The position numbers were made by a program, and so were the translations under genes. From IMG/VR virus record IMGVR_UViG_3300030106_006393, positions 47,680-71,447 of that record: a stretch of 23,768 bases of DNA. One strand, 5' to 3'. The DNA comes from a virus. Positions 14,842 through 21,619 of the stretch are shown one piece after another (the stretch's first letter is position 1; each line of letters opens with the position of its first letter). A model generated the notes under the pieces. It worked only from the letters and a program-made list of their open reading frames with translations, ran no database searches and was not told where the DNA came from.

Positions 14842-15493
14842 CGAAGAGGGAGTAGATCTTGAATCGCTCCCTATGCAGTATGATGATCGACAAATCGTAA
14901 TCATCAACAATATTGACCAGCCGGCAGGAGAGGGTATTCGTACATTCTCTCTGTATGGGGACGTCAACGAAAAGATGTGTGCAGAAGCCGTGTCAACACT
15001 GCTGTACCTCAAGGACACAGCAAGCAGTGTGGCGTACGAAGATCCAGAAGACCCAGATTCTGAGCTGGTGCACACAACAAAACCTATTAAGATGCTAATC
15101 TCTACACAAGGAGGCAGCGCATCTGAAATGTTCTCTCTTTATGATACGATGAGGTTCGTAAAGGAGACTTGCGATATAGAAACTCTCGGAGTCGGAAAGG
15201 TTATGTCTGCTGGCGTTCTTATCTTTGCTGCGGGAACCAAAGGCAAGAGAAAGATTGGAGCAAACTGCAGAGTCATGATCCATAGTGTTATGGGTGGTTT
15301 CGGAGGAAACATCCACAGCATGGAAAATGAGATAGCCGAAGTAAGATGGATTCAGGACCAGTACATCAAGTGCCTTGCGAAAGAATCGAAGCTTACAGAG
15401 GCAAAGATTAGAAAGATGCTAAAGAGGCAGGTTGATGTATATCTCTCTGCAGAGGAAGCGGTTGAATTTGGCATAGCCGATGAGATAGTGTAA
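14822..15493 (+). CDS. clpP: ClpP-like serine protease
   Basis: 223 residues, a ClpP/crotonase-fold peptidase. The catalytic triad is complete: Ser129 in GKVMSAGVLIFAAG, His154 in RVMIHSVMGG and Asp205 in RQVDVYLSAEEA. The Ser-His spacing (25) matches E. coli ClpP and the His-Asp spacing (51 against 49) nearly so. The oxyanion glycines are in STQGGSASE, and the C terminus AVEFGIADEIV is typical. It has an acidic N-terminal extension and a short acidic insert (YEDPEDPDSELVH) before the oxyanion strand. No Clp ATPase is encoded in this window, so it may use a host ClpX/ClpA or serve as a capsid maturation protease; both are inferences. The start overlaps the previous gene by 20 bases. Confidence 0.92.
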   Translation: MEKEENNEEGVDLESLPMQYDDRQIVIINNIDQPAGEGIRTFSLYGDVNEKMCAEAVSTLLYLKDTASSVAYEDPEDPDSELVHTTKPIKMLISTQGGSASEMFSLYDTMRFVKETCDIETLGVGKVMSAGVLIFAAGTKGKRKIGANCRVMIHSVMGGFGGNIHSMENEIAEVRWIQDQYIKCLAKESKLTEAKIRKMLKRQVDVYLSAEEAVEFGIADEIV

Positions 15494-15522
15494 CACTAAT
15501 TATACTAAAAGGAGAACAGTTT

Positions 15523-16842
15523 ATGTCTGGTTTTGACGATTTATTTGAAACATACAAGAAAAAGCACAGCGTTCAAGACGTCTTGTTTGAGATGGTGGAA
15601 AAGGCTCTGCAAGATAGTTCGCTGGTGATGGAGCAAGATGAGCCTTCTGCAGGCCGAAAGTTCATGATGGTTATTCCCAGGATCTCACCGTCAGAAGCTT
15701 GGGGTGACCCAAATTCAATGGAAAGAGAACAGGTCAATGAGATCTTCAAAGTAGTTAGAGGTGGTGCGAGTATATCTGCGCGTATCCAATCTCTAAATGA
15801 TTATCTGGATCCAGCAAAAGCAAAGCGTAAGCGCTCACCACGAGTTATTATCAACAATATGATCATCCTAGAGAGCCTCAAGGCTGCACTCAATCACTTC
15901 AGTGAATCGGCTGCTGGGTTTGTTCTTGAAGCTTTCATGGCAGCACTTACTGGAGGTTTCCAGCAGGCAGAAAGAGTCGGAGGAACTTTGCCGATAGAAG
16001 ACTTCGTTGCCTTCACGGAGTTCGGTGGCACACCTACTGCTGTAAGTTTGAAGCTTTTGCAAAAGACCACACAAATCAAAGGTAGTTTTACAAACCTTGT
16101 GGACTATCTTTTTGTTAGGGGCGAGCCAAGCATAAAGTATCTGGTGGCTTACAAGAATGCAAAGTCCAACATAGAGAGTCTGGATATTTATGATTTCACA
16201 ATTTCAAGAGATAACCTTGTATCTTTCATTGTTGCCGGCGCGGAAAATCCACATGCTAGTCTTTTGGGCGGGACTGATTTGGCCAAGCTGCAAAACGTAT
16301 TGAGCAATGGCACCATAGAAGAGGTGGCAATCGCAGTCACTGAGTTGCCAGGATACACAAAAGCTGGCAAGCTAAACGCGGTAGCAAAGCAGGCAAAGGA
16401 GGCAGCAGCTGCAGCCCAAGCAGATACGCAGCCAGTGCCAGCGGAAACAGAGCCAGCTCCTGTGGCAGAGTCTTTCCACGAAGCTGAAAAGCAAATGATG
16501 TCAAAAGAGATACTTTTGGAAGAATCAGGAAAAAAGGGAGCATCACAGTGGAAGGTAAGTTTTACTATGTTGAAGAACCTTGAAACTGTAGATTTGGTCC
16601 ACCATGGAGAGCTAGACATGTCAGAGGCAAAGGTTATGGAAATCGCAGAGATATACGCCAAGACGTTGGGAGACCAAATCATAAACCTTATGGAGTCTGT
16701 CCAGTCTCTCACTGGAAACATCGGTGATTACTTCTCTGAGCGCCTAAGATCTAACGCAATCTCTGCCGGAAGAGATGCATCTAAGGACGCAGAAGAAATA
16801 AAAACCAACTTGGAAGGTCAACTTTCTGAAGAAGACACTTGA
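15523..16842 (+). CDS. Two-domain unknown protein with a possible PD-(D/E)XK-like core
   Basis: 439 residues with a strong ribosome site (AAAAGGAG). An N-terminal domain (~1-280) is joined by an Ala/Pro/Glu linker (~290-318) to a helical C-terminal domain (~330-435). Within the first domain, AAGFVLEAFMAALTGG (E136), then PIEDFVAF (D160), then AVSLKLL (K177) follow the E...D...xLK order of PD-(D/E)XK nucleases. The middle acidic residue of the D/E-x-K motif is Ser here, as in some members. This is a weak, pattern-level suggestion. I otherwise recall it as a conserved marine-phage protein of unknown role, possibly virion-associated since it sits between clpP and groEL. Its 3' end is followed by the groEL promoter. 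Confidence 0.8.
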   Translation: MSGFDDLFETYKKKHSVQDVLFEMVEKALQDSSLVMEQDEPSAGRKFMMVIPRISPSEAWGDPNSMEREQVNEIFKVVRGGASISARIQSLNDYLDPAKAKRKRSPRVIINNMIILESLKAALNHFSESAAGFVLEAFMAALTGGFQQAERVGGTLPIEDFVAFTEFGGTPTAVSLKLLQKTTQIKGSFTNLVDYLFVRGEPSIKYLVAYKNAKSNIESLDIYDFTISRDNLVSFIVAGAENPHASLLGGTDLAKLQNVLSNGTIEEVAIAVTELPGYTKAGKLNAVAKQAKEAAAAAQADTQPVPAETEPAPVAESFHEAEKQMMSKEILLEESGKKGASQWKVSFTMLKNLETVDLVHHGELDMSEAKVMEIAEIYAKTLGDQIINLMESVQSLTGNIGDYFSERLRSNAISAGRDASKDAEEIKTNLEGQLSEEDT

Positions 16843-16867
16843 CAAACCATCAATTAATGCTTATAAT
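16839..16867 (+). promoter_or_regulatory. Consensus sigma70 promoter of groEL
   Basis: TTGACA (16839-16844), a 17-base spacer and TATAAT (16862-16867), a perfect match to the housekeeping consensus. It overlaps the stop codon of the preceding gene. The predicted +1 near 16874 leaves a ~17-base leader with GAGGAG before the groEL ATG. No CIRCE-type heat-shock operator is seen, so expression looks constitutive. Confidence 0.85.
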
Positions 16868-16890
16868 ATATAAAAGAAAGTGAGGAGTTA

Positions 16891-18459
16891 ATGTCAAAGC
16901 ATTTTTCGTCTAAGGAAGAACTACACAATAAAATTTTAACAGGGGTCAACACACTAGCAGATAACGTTGCATCGACTCTAGGACCCAGAGGTCGCAATGT
17001 TATCCTTCAAGAAAAGGGCAAGATGCCCATCATTACAAAGGATGGAGTTACGGTCGCAAAGTTTGTAGACCTCGAAGATCCCTTCGAGAACGCAGGCGCA
17101 CAGATCGTCAAGCAAGCATCAGCAAAGACAAACGTCGATGCTGGTGATGGCACAACTACTTCTACTGTTTTGACCCGAGCCATCTTTCGTGAGGCGTGGG
17201 ATCATATCGAACAAGGCGCAAGCCCAACAGAACTGAGAAGAGGCATTGACAAAGCAGTATCAGCTACTGTTTTTGCTTTAGAGGAGAAGGCTCGACCTGT
17301 GGCAAGTGCGGATGACATCTCGCACATTGCGACAATCTCAGCCAACAACGATAAGAGCATTGGAGACCTCATTGCCCTTGCGGTCGACAAGGTGGGAAAG
17401 GATGGATCTATCACGATCGAAGAGGCCAACTCTTTGGACACTGCTCTAGATCTAGTAGAAGGCTTCAGGTTTGATTCAGGCTACGCTGCATCTGCGTTCG
17501 TGACCGATACGCGCCGAGCGATTACCCGTCACGAAAAGCCAATGTTTCTGATTACAGACTCTAGAATTGAAGCTGTTGATCAGATTCTCCCCTCTTTGGA
17601 GATTGCCGCTCGCGAGGCTCGACCTCTTATTATCATTGCAGATGAGATCGAAGGCCAGGCCCTGGCAGCCCTAATCATGAACACGGTTCGTGGTTCTATG
17701 AAAGTCGCTGCAATTAAGGCTCCGAGATACGGGGAAGCAAGAAGGCAGATCATGTCAGACTTGGCTATCGCAACAAACGGAAAGTATTTCCAACGTGCGT
17801 CTGGTGATGATATCAAGCAAGTTTCATTAATTGACTTTGGCACTGCCAAGACTATCGAAATCACCAAAAACATGACAACGATCGTAGACGGTGGTGGCTT
17901 ACACATTGAAATTGATGAAAGGATCCAAGAGATCAAAGAGACTCTCGATCAGACTGATTCAATGTACGAATGTGAACAGCTCCAAGAGCGAATCACAAGA
18001 CTGTCTTCAGGTATTGCGATCATCAGAGTTGGGGCGGCAACACAGATTGACATGATTGAAAAGAAGCACAGAATCGAAGACGCTCTAGAGGCAGTTCGCT
18101 CTGCACAAATGGAGGGAATCATTCCTGGCGGCGGTGTTATGCTGTACAGGATCTCCAAGAAGCTCGATGTCGGCACTGATTCTAAGGAGCAGTCCTTGGG
18201 TGTGGACATTGTAAAGAGGGCTCTCTGCGCACCACTACAGATGATGGCACAGAACTCAGGTATGGAATGGCAAGAGGTTGCCTCAAAGATCGATGACGCA
18301 AAGAATGAAGACACAGGAGTCAACTTCCTTACGGGGGAGACAGCAAATCTTTTGGAAGCTGGAGTAATCGATCCTGTGAAGGTGACCCGATGTGCTCTCC
18401 AGAACGCTGCATCTGTGGCGGGAACTCTGATAACAACAAATTATGCCATTATTGAGTAA
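16891..18459 (+). CDS. groEL: GroEL-type (group I) chaperonin
   Basis: 522 residues covering equatorial, intermediate and apical domains. Motifs: GPRGRNV (31-37), ITKDGVTVAK (48-57), DAGDGTTT (83-90, with D86 matching the ATPase Asp87 of E. coli GroEL), EGFRFDSGYAASAFV, IKVGAAT-like IRVGAATQID, RIEDALEAVRS with the second ATPase Asp, and IIPGGGV. It ends TNYAIIE without the Gly-Gly-Met tail of most bacterial GroELs. Apical regions are diverged from the host type. It has its own consensus promoter and ribosome site. With the GroES-like protein at 1604 it could make a complete phage folding machine, probably for capsid or tail proteins; the pairing is inferred. Confidence 0.96.
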   Translation: MSKHFSSKEELHNKILTGVNTLADNVASTLGPRGRNVILQEKGKMPIITKDGVTVAKFVDLEDPFENAGAQIVKQASAKTNVDAGDGTTTSTVLTRAIFREAWDHIEQGASPTELRRGIDKAVSATVFALEEKARPVASADDISHIATISANNDKSIGDLIALAVDKVGKDGSITIEEANSLDTALDLVEGFRFDSGYAASAFVTDTRRAITRHEKPMFLITDSRIEAVDQILPSLEIAAREARPLIIIADEIEGQALAALIMNTVRGSMKVAAIKAPRYGEARRQIMSDLAIATNGKYFQRASGDDIKQVSLIDFGTAKTIEITKNMTTIVDGGGLHIEIDERIQEIKETLDQTDSMYECEQLQERITRLSSGIAIIRVGAATQIDMIEKKHRIEDALEAVRSAQMEGIIPGGGVMLYRISKKLDVGTDSKEQSLGVDIVKRALCAPLQMMAQNSGMEWQEVASKIDDAKNEDTGVNFLTGETANLLEAGVIDPVKVTRCALQNAASVAGTLITTNYAIIE

Positions 18460-18516
18460 TTGTTGTAGACTAACTGAGTTGTGAATACTAGTTAGGTTAC
18501 GGAGGGCTCTAGCATC

Positions 18517-18768
18517 ATGGATAACAGCGACATTAAGATTAAACTTGATAGACTTTGTACTGGAATTGAGACTGTGAAGGACAAGCAAGAGGAAATGGCA
18601 GAGGACATCGGGAAGATCAAGGAAGCTGTATATAACCCGGATGAGGGTCTTTATGCCCGTCTCCGAGCCCTTGAGGCGTGGCAGGCTACATCTTCCAAGA
18701 TGATCTGGACCCTTTTCACCACTGTTGTTGGCCTCGTAGGCGCTTTTGTTCTAAAGTCTCTCGGCTAA
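18517..18768 (+). CDS. Coiled-coil plus C-terminal membrane segment, XhlA/holin-like
   Basis: 83 residues. A charged coiled coil (KLDRLCTGIETVKDKQEEMA onward) is followed by LYARLRALEAW and one C-terminal transmembrane helix (IWTLFTTVVGLVGAFVLKSL, ~63-82). This is the build of haemolysin XhlA-type phage proteins that partner holins in lysis. A holin-associated or membrane-anchoring role is therefore suggested, but no lysin is recognised nearby. GGAGGG lies 10 bases before the ATG, a slightly long spacing. It is the first gene of the small-gene run that follows groEL. Confidence 0.75.
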   Translation: MDNSDIKIKLDRLCTGIETVKDKQEEMAEDIGKIKEAVYNPDEGLYARLRALEAWQATSSKMIWTLFTTVVGLVGAFVLKSLG

Positions 18769-18782
18769 AGAAAGGCGGATTT

Positions 18783-19208
18783 GTGTCACTGCAAAAGGAA
18801 CAGATAATTAACAGTTTAAAAACAATCGAGAGTTTCCTGTATCAGGAACATTCTGTTGAGGTGGAGTATTCCCCAGACCACAAAGACGTATACTATCAAG
18901 ACATATCAAGAATAGAAATTAATTCTAGACAAAATTACAATAGTCGACTTAATAGCTTGCTTCACGAGGCAGGACATGTTATGATAAGATCAGAAGTTGA
19001 TTGGGAAAGCAAGCGATTCCCATACATGAAGGATCAGGGATCACTTATCAGGGGCAACATTAGTCACAGGGTAGATGTCTTGCGAGAGGAAGTTATGGCC
19101 TGGGAAGAGGCAAAGAAGCTAGTGAACTATCTATCTCTAGAAGTGGATGAAGAGTTGTTTGCGCGGCACAGGACAGCTGCGCTTAAATCTTATATTGATT
19201 GGGTGTAA
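18783..19208 (+). CDS. HExxH zinc metallopeptidase-like protein
   Basis: 141 residues from the GTG at 18783, which follows GAAAGGCGGA 14 bases after the previous stop. The longer frame from 18678 overlaps the XhlA-like gene and adds unlikely sequence. HEAGH at 61-65 is a zinc-binding HExxH helix, and the conserved-looking helix REEVMAWEEA at 101-110 could supply the third (Glu) ligand, as in gluzincins and ImmA/IrrE-like peptidases. The front (SLKTIESFLY, then a strand with VEVEYSPDHKDVYY) resembles small phage peptidase-like proteins. Substrate unknown; it could be cell-wall, regulatory-protein or virion processing. No signal peptide is seen, so it probably acts in the cytoplasm. Confidence 0.8.
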   Translation: MSLQKEQIINSLKTIESFLYQEHSVEVEYSPDHKDVYYQDISRIEINSRQNYNSRLNSLLHEAGHVMIRSEVDWESKRFPYMKDQGSLIRGNISHRVDVLREEVMAWEEAKKLVNYLSLEVDEELFARHRTAALKSYIDWV

Positions 19209-19210
19209 AC

Positions 19211-19501
19211 ATGAAAGTAAAAATAACATATACGGTCGACCTTGCGGAGGTCCCGGAAAAAGCAGATCCCCTTTTGAAGGAAGCTGCAGCCGCAACGAAA
19301 GAGATCTCTAAAAGGGTAGCCTCTCTTGGAGAACTAAAGAGTGAATCTATAGAGAAGTGCCTAAAGGAGATTGCAGATATCAGGTCGATCTTGATGAACG
19401 TCGACTTTGCACTTGATGACTGCGACTCAATGTTGACGGGATATCTTCGAGCATTGACGGACGGTCCGTCGTACCCTGAACTACCAAACGAGGAAGGATA
19501 A
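19211..19501 (+). CDS. Small phage protein, function unknown
   Basis: 96 residues from the ATG at 19211 (MKVKITYTVDLAEVPEKADP). The in-frame TTG at 19199 lies within the previous gene and would add only four residues. The front is one beta hairpin; the rest is helical (KSESIEKCLKEIADIRSILM), ending acidic. No motif, membrane segment or signal is seen. I recall this 'MKVKITYTVDL.EVP' front in other phages, without a function. It lies two bases after the previous stop in a tightly packed run. Confidence 0.75.
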   Translation: MKVKITYTVDLAEVPEKADPLLKEAAAATKEISKRVASLGELKSESIEKCLKEIADIRSILMNVDFALDDCDSMLTGYLRALTDGPSYPELPNEEG

Positions 19502-19502
19502 A

Positions 19503-19769
19503 ATGATTAAGCTACAAGAAGTTGTTTCAGTCGTAGCGAGTGACGACTGGAGAAACCGATACAAATACGAAGTTAGGGACATTTTTGTTAATCCTGAGCA
19601 CATACAGTACATCAGACCTAACAAAAGCAGACAACTGGTTGAGTCCCTCGCAAGCGCACACGGAAACTACTGTAATATCTGGATTCAAGGAAGAGAGATG
19701 ACGGTGGTGGGGACACTAGACGAGCTACAAAAGAGGTTGTTTAGTGGCAAGGGTCTGCTGCATGATTGA
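19503..19769 (+). CDS. Small phage protein, function unknown
   Basis: 88 residues with AAGGA ahead of the ATG. It starts MIKLQEVVSVVASDDWRNRY, continues with beta-like strands (VRDIFVNPEHIQYIRPN; YCNIWIQGREMTVVGTLDEL) and ends FSGKGLLHD. Its mainly beta pattern, with a strand-turn-strand core and a short helix, recalls small phage proteins that probe DNA or protein surfaces, but no family can be named. The stop overlaps the glutaredoxin start by 8 bases, so translation is coupled. Confidence 0.73.
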   Translation: MIKLQEVVSVVASDDWRNRYKYEVRDIFVNPEHIQYIRPNKSRQLVESLASAHGNYCNIWIQGREMTVVGTLDELQKRLFSGKGLLHD

Positions 19770-20019
19770 TCAATTCAGTAGATACTTTATTTACGGAAGA
19801 CAAAGCTGTCCATTTTGTAGGGACGCTGTCGACTTCCTCAAGGCCAAGAATAAGGAAAGTGTTTTCTTTGACTTCTCAGAGGACCCTGAAGCGATTGAGG
19901 ATGCAAAGAACTTCTACAACAGAACAACCGTGCCAATTATTCTGGAAAACAACCGATCCTCTGGAGATACAAAACTAATCGGAGGATACACAGATCTAGT
20001 GGAGTATTTCAATGATTAA
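19762..20019 (+). CDS. Glutaredoxin
   Basis: 85 residues from the ATG at 19762; the upstream in-frame GTG at 19744 would only add residues inside the preceding gene. Thioredoxin-fold marks: the redox site CPFC (16-19) after strand YFIYGRQS, the cis-proline TVPII (56-60), and the glutathione-binding GGYTDL (74-79). It transfers electrons from glutathione to enzymes such as ribonucleotide reductase, so it is a likely partner for the NrdJ at the left end, though B12-type enzymes are often served by thioredoxin. The start overlaps the previous stop by 8 bases and its end overlaps the next gene by 8 bases. Confidence 0.93.
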   Translation: MIDQFSRYFIYGRQSCPFCRDAVDFLKAKNKESVFFDFSEDPEAIEDAKNFYNRTTVPIILENNRSSGDTKLIGGYTDLVEYFND

Positions 20020-20401
20020 GTGTGAGTTAATGCCCATCTCCTCTCCTTTGGAGTCTCGCAATTCAAAACCAAGATTCGGCAGGTATCACGGCAGTTGTTT
20101 CTGGGATATCAAGAACTTTGGATCAAAGAAGTGGGTCATCGCCGCCTACATTAAGGTTGAGGATGCGACACTTTTTGAAGACGCCACTCCTGATGAAATC
20201 GCGAAAGGTTGCGTTGAGTATCTAAATCAGCCACCCCCGCGCAAGAAGTATGCCAAAAAGATTCCAAAGCCCAAGTATGGTTCACTGGAGTTTTATAGTG
20301 CTAGAGTGGTGGAGAAAGAAGATGGCAAATGTATCTCGGCTCTTTTGGTGACAGACTCTAGAAGAAACAAACTATTTTGGGGTAAGGGTAGAAATGTCTG
20401 A
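20012..20401 (+). CDS. Small phage protein, function unknown
   Basis: 129 residues, mixed alpha/beta, basic in the middle (PPPRKKYAKKIPKPKYG). It has Trp-rich strands (CFWDIKNFGSKKWVIAAYIK) and a C-terminal ALLVTDSRRNKLFWGKG. No motif, signal or membrane segment recognised. It is translated in a chain with its neighbours (ATGATTAA overlap upstream, ATGTCTGA overlap downstream), both 8 bases. The basic loop could contact nucleic acid, but this is only a charge-based guess. Confidence 0.73.
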   Translation: MIKCELMPISSPLESRNSKPRFGRYHGSCFWDIKNFGSKKWVIAAYIKVEDATLFEDATPDEIAKGCVEYLNQPPPRKKYAKKIPKPKYGSLEFYSARVVEKEDGKCISALLVTDSRRNKLFWGKGRNV

Positions 20402-20750
20402 TCAGCAGGATCCCAAACAAAATTTCTATGATCTAAAGAGAGATGAAGTCGAAGGGTATTTCGACAATGCGAGTACAATGATTGTTCGTACAGATCGACT
20501 GATGTCTGACCACTATACTGGAAAGAACGTCCTGGGCCCCGAGATCTTGCAGCGAGTTGCAGAACTTCATGCTCTCGCTGGAGCTTTCGAGTCATACTTG
20601 GAAAAGACATTCAACTTAGCTGCAGCACCTGAGAACGCAATGTTTAGAGTAAAGTTTACCGCTGCTACTGGAATCATAAAAATGGTATTCGCAATGTTTG
20701 AGTCAAAGGAATACCTGTCACGACACAATATAAGCTTAGAAGACCAATGA
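20394..20750 (+). CDS. Helical phage protein, function unknown
   Basis: 118 residues, predicted all-helical: FYDLKRDEVEGYFDNASTMI, then PEILQRVAELHALAGAFESY, then a last helix TGIIKMVFAMFESKEYLS. No cysteine motif, signal or clear membrane segment. Its start overlaps the previous gene by 8 bases, and the ATG of the next gene overlaps its stop by 4 (ATGA). A helical bundle suits a small structural or adapter protein, but the function cannot be told from the sequence. Confidence 0.73.
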   Translation: MSDQQDPKQNFYDLKRDEVEGYFDNASTMIVRTDRLMSDHYTGKNVLGPEILQRVAELHALAGAFESYLEKTFNLAAAPENAMFRVKFTAATGIIKMVFAMFESKEYLSRHNISLEDQ

Positions 20751-21091
20751 CCCTAAAGTTACTCTTGGGTGTACTGGTCTTTATGCTGGGCCAAATCGGA
20801 GGGTGGTATCAGCTAAACTCCCAGTACGTGTGGAAGTGGTGGCAGGACAAGCCCTTGATGTCGGCAGTGGTCTTTGGTATCCCGACGAGTGTTGCTTTTT
20901 GGTACGCCTGGAGGATGGTGGCAGACTCTACCGAATCTGTATGGAGCGCTCGCTTTATCGGTTCTGGGACTGGATTTCTTATCTTCCCCGTTCTGACATG
21001 GTTTTATCTCGGAGAGAGTATGTTTACGGCTAAAACGATGTCTTGTCTGGTTTTGGCGATAACAATCATTTTAATTCAGATTTATGCTTGA
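20747..21091 (+). CDS. Small integral membrane protein with four helices (SMR/DMT-like?)
   Basis: 114 residues with about four transmembrane helices: ~2-22 (LKLLLGVLVFMLGQIGGWYQ), ~37-54 (PLMSAVVFGIPTSVAFWYAW), ~68-88 and ~95-113 (TMSCLVLAITIILIQIYA). A WFYLGESMF loop precedes the last helix. Size and a 'GE..T.....L' last segment recall small multidrug-resistance/DMT-type proteins, but the conserved membrane Glu of helix 1 in SMR is not evident, so transport is doubtful. It could equally be a lysis or membrane-remodelling protein. It is the last gene of the run; the hsp20 promoter begins at its stop codon. Confidence 0.75.
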   Translation: MTLKLLLGVLVFMLGQIGGWYQLNSQYVWKWWQDKPLMSAVVFGIPTSVAFWYAWRMVADSTESVWSARFIGSGTGFLIFPVLTWFYLGESMFTAKTMSCLVLAITIILIQIYA

Positions 21092-21115
21092 CAAATATTC
21101 AGAAGTGGTTATAAT
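21088..21115 (+). promoter_or_regulatory. Consensus sigma70 promoter of hsp20
   Basis: TTGACA (21088-21093), a 16-base spacer and TATAAT (21110-21115), perfect hexamers. The predicted +1 is 21122, the A of an in-frame ATG 39 bases before the main start. Confidence 0.85.
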
Positions 21116-21121
21116 ATATAT

Positions 21122-21160
21122 ATGCTCGAAAATGAGCACTTGAGAACAAGGAGAAATAGT
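21122..21160 (+). promoter_or_regulatory. Structured hsp20 leader with Shine-Dalgarno in a short hairpin
   Basis: The leader holds TGCTC (21123-21127) paired with GAGCA (21134-21138), and right after it CTTG (21139-21142) paired with CAAG (21147-21150). The second hairpin takes up part of the AAGGAG ribosome site (21148-21153). A small heat-shock gene with a partly masked ribosome site could respond to temperature, but the second stem is only four pairs, so this is tentative. Confidence 0.45.
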
Positions 21161-21529
21161 ATGAGTTTGCAGATTTTAAGAGGGGATCCTTTTTTTAGTG
21201 AGCTTTTTGGAAGGCCATCAGTTAGAAACACTGGTCCAAAAACAAGCGTGGCAACTACGGACGACGGGTATGAGTTGTCTGTTGTCGTGCCGGGCGTGAA
21301 CAAGGGAGACATTGATATCAATGTTGACAAGGGAACTTTGACAGTATCCTACAAGACCACAGAAGAAACAAAGACTTCGTTTGCGACAAAGTCGTTCACC
21401 AAGTCTTGGACACTTCCAGAGAATACCGACGCTGAATTTATCACAGCTAAATCTGAAAACGGGATTCTTACGTTGTCTGTGCCAACCACAGATAAGTCGA
21501 TCCCAGCCAGAACTATTACGGTACAGTGA
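21161..21529 (+). CDS. Hsp20 / small heat-shock protein
   Basis: 122 residues from the ATG at 21161, which has AAGGAG 7 bases upstream. The upstream ATG at 21122 would add 13 residues but lacks a ribosome site. The protein opens MSLQILRGDPFFSELFG. An alpha-crystallin core follows (~27-118), with DDGYELSVVVPGVNKGDIDI, the turn GTLTVSY, the domain-closing NGILTLSVP, and a short tail. The tail lacks a clear I-x-I anchor (it has IPARTITV). Such proteins hold unfolded clients for chaperonins such as the GroEL here; Hsp20 genes are frequent in marine phages. It has its own strong promoter and terminator, so it is an independent single-gene unit. Confidence 0.94.
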   Translation: MSLQILRGDPFFSELFGRPSVRNTGPKTSVATTDDGYELSVVVPGVNKGDIDINVDKGTLTVSYKTTEETKTSFATKSFTKSWTLPENTDAEFITAKSENGILTLSVPTTDKSIPARTITVQ

Positions 21530-21549
21530 TAGTTTAATTCTTTAAATTT

Positions 21550-21580
21550 AAAAGGCATCCGATTGGGTGCCTTTTGTTTA
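21550..21580 (+). terminator. Rho-independent terminator after hsp20
   Basis: An 11-pair stem (AAAAGGCATCC at 21550-21560 with GGGTGCCTTTT at 21565-21575, one G-T wobble) with the four-base loop GATT and a T-rich continuation. It ends the hsp20 transcript just before the next promoter. Confidence 0.92.
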
Positions 21581-21584
21581 TGTA

Positions 21585-21613
21585 TTGACTAATTATTATA
21601 AAAAAGGTATAAT
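21585..21613 (+). promoter_or_regulatory. sigma70 promoter of the right-edge gene, leaderless start
   Basis: TTGACT (21585-21590), a 17-base spacer and TATAAT (21608-21613). The predicted +1 is 21620, exactly the A of the ATG that opens the following long gene. No ribosome site lies between. Confidence 0.8.
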
Positions 21614-21619
21614 CTTTTT

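Noticed and set aside
18470-18495. CTAACT...AGTTAG inverted repeat between groEL and the XhlA-like gene
   Set aside because: Only six pairs with a 14-base loop and no T-run; too weak to call a terminator or operator.
18678-18782. Upstream extension of the HExxH protein
   Set aside because: It overlaps the XhlA-like gene in another frame and encodes a Cys/Trp-rich unlikely leader; the GTG at 18783 has a ribosome site.
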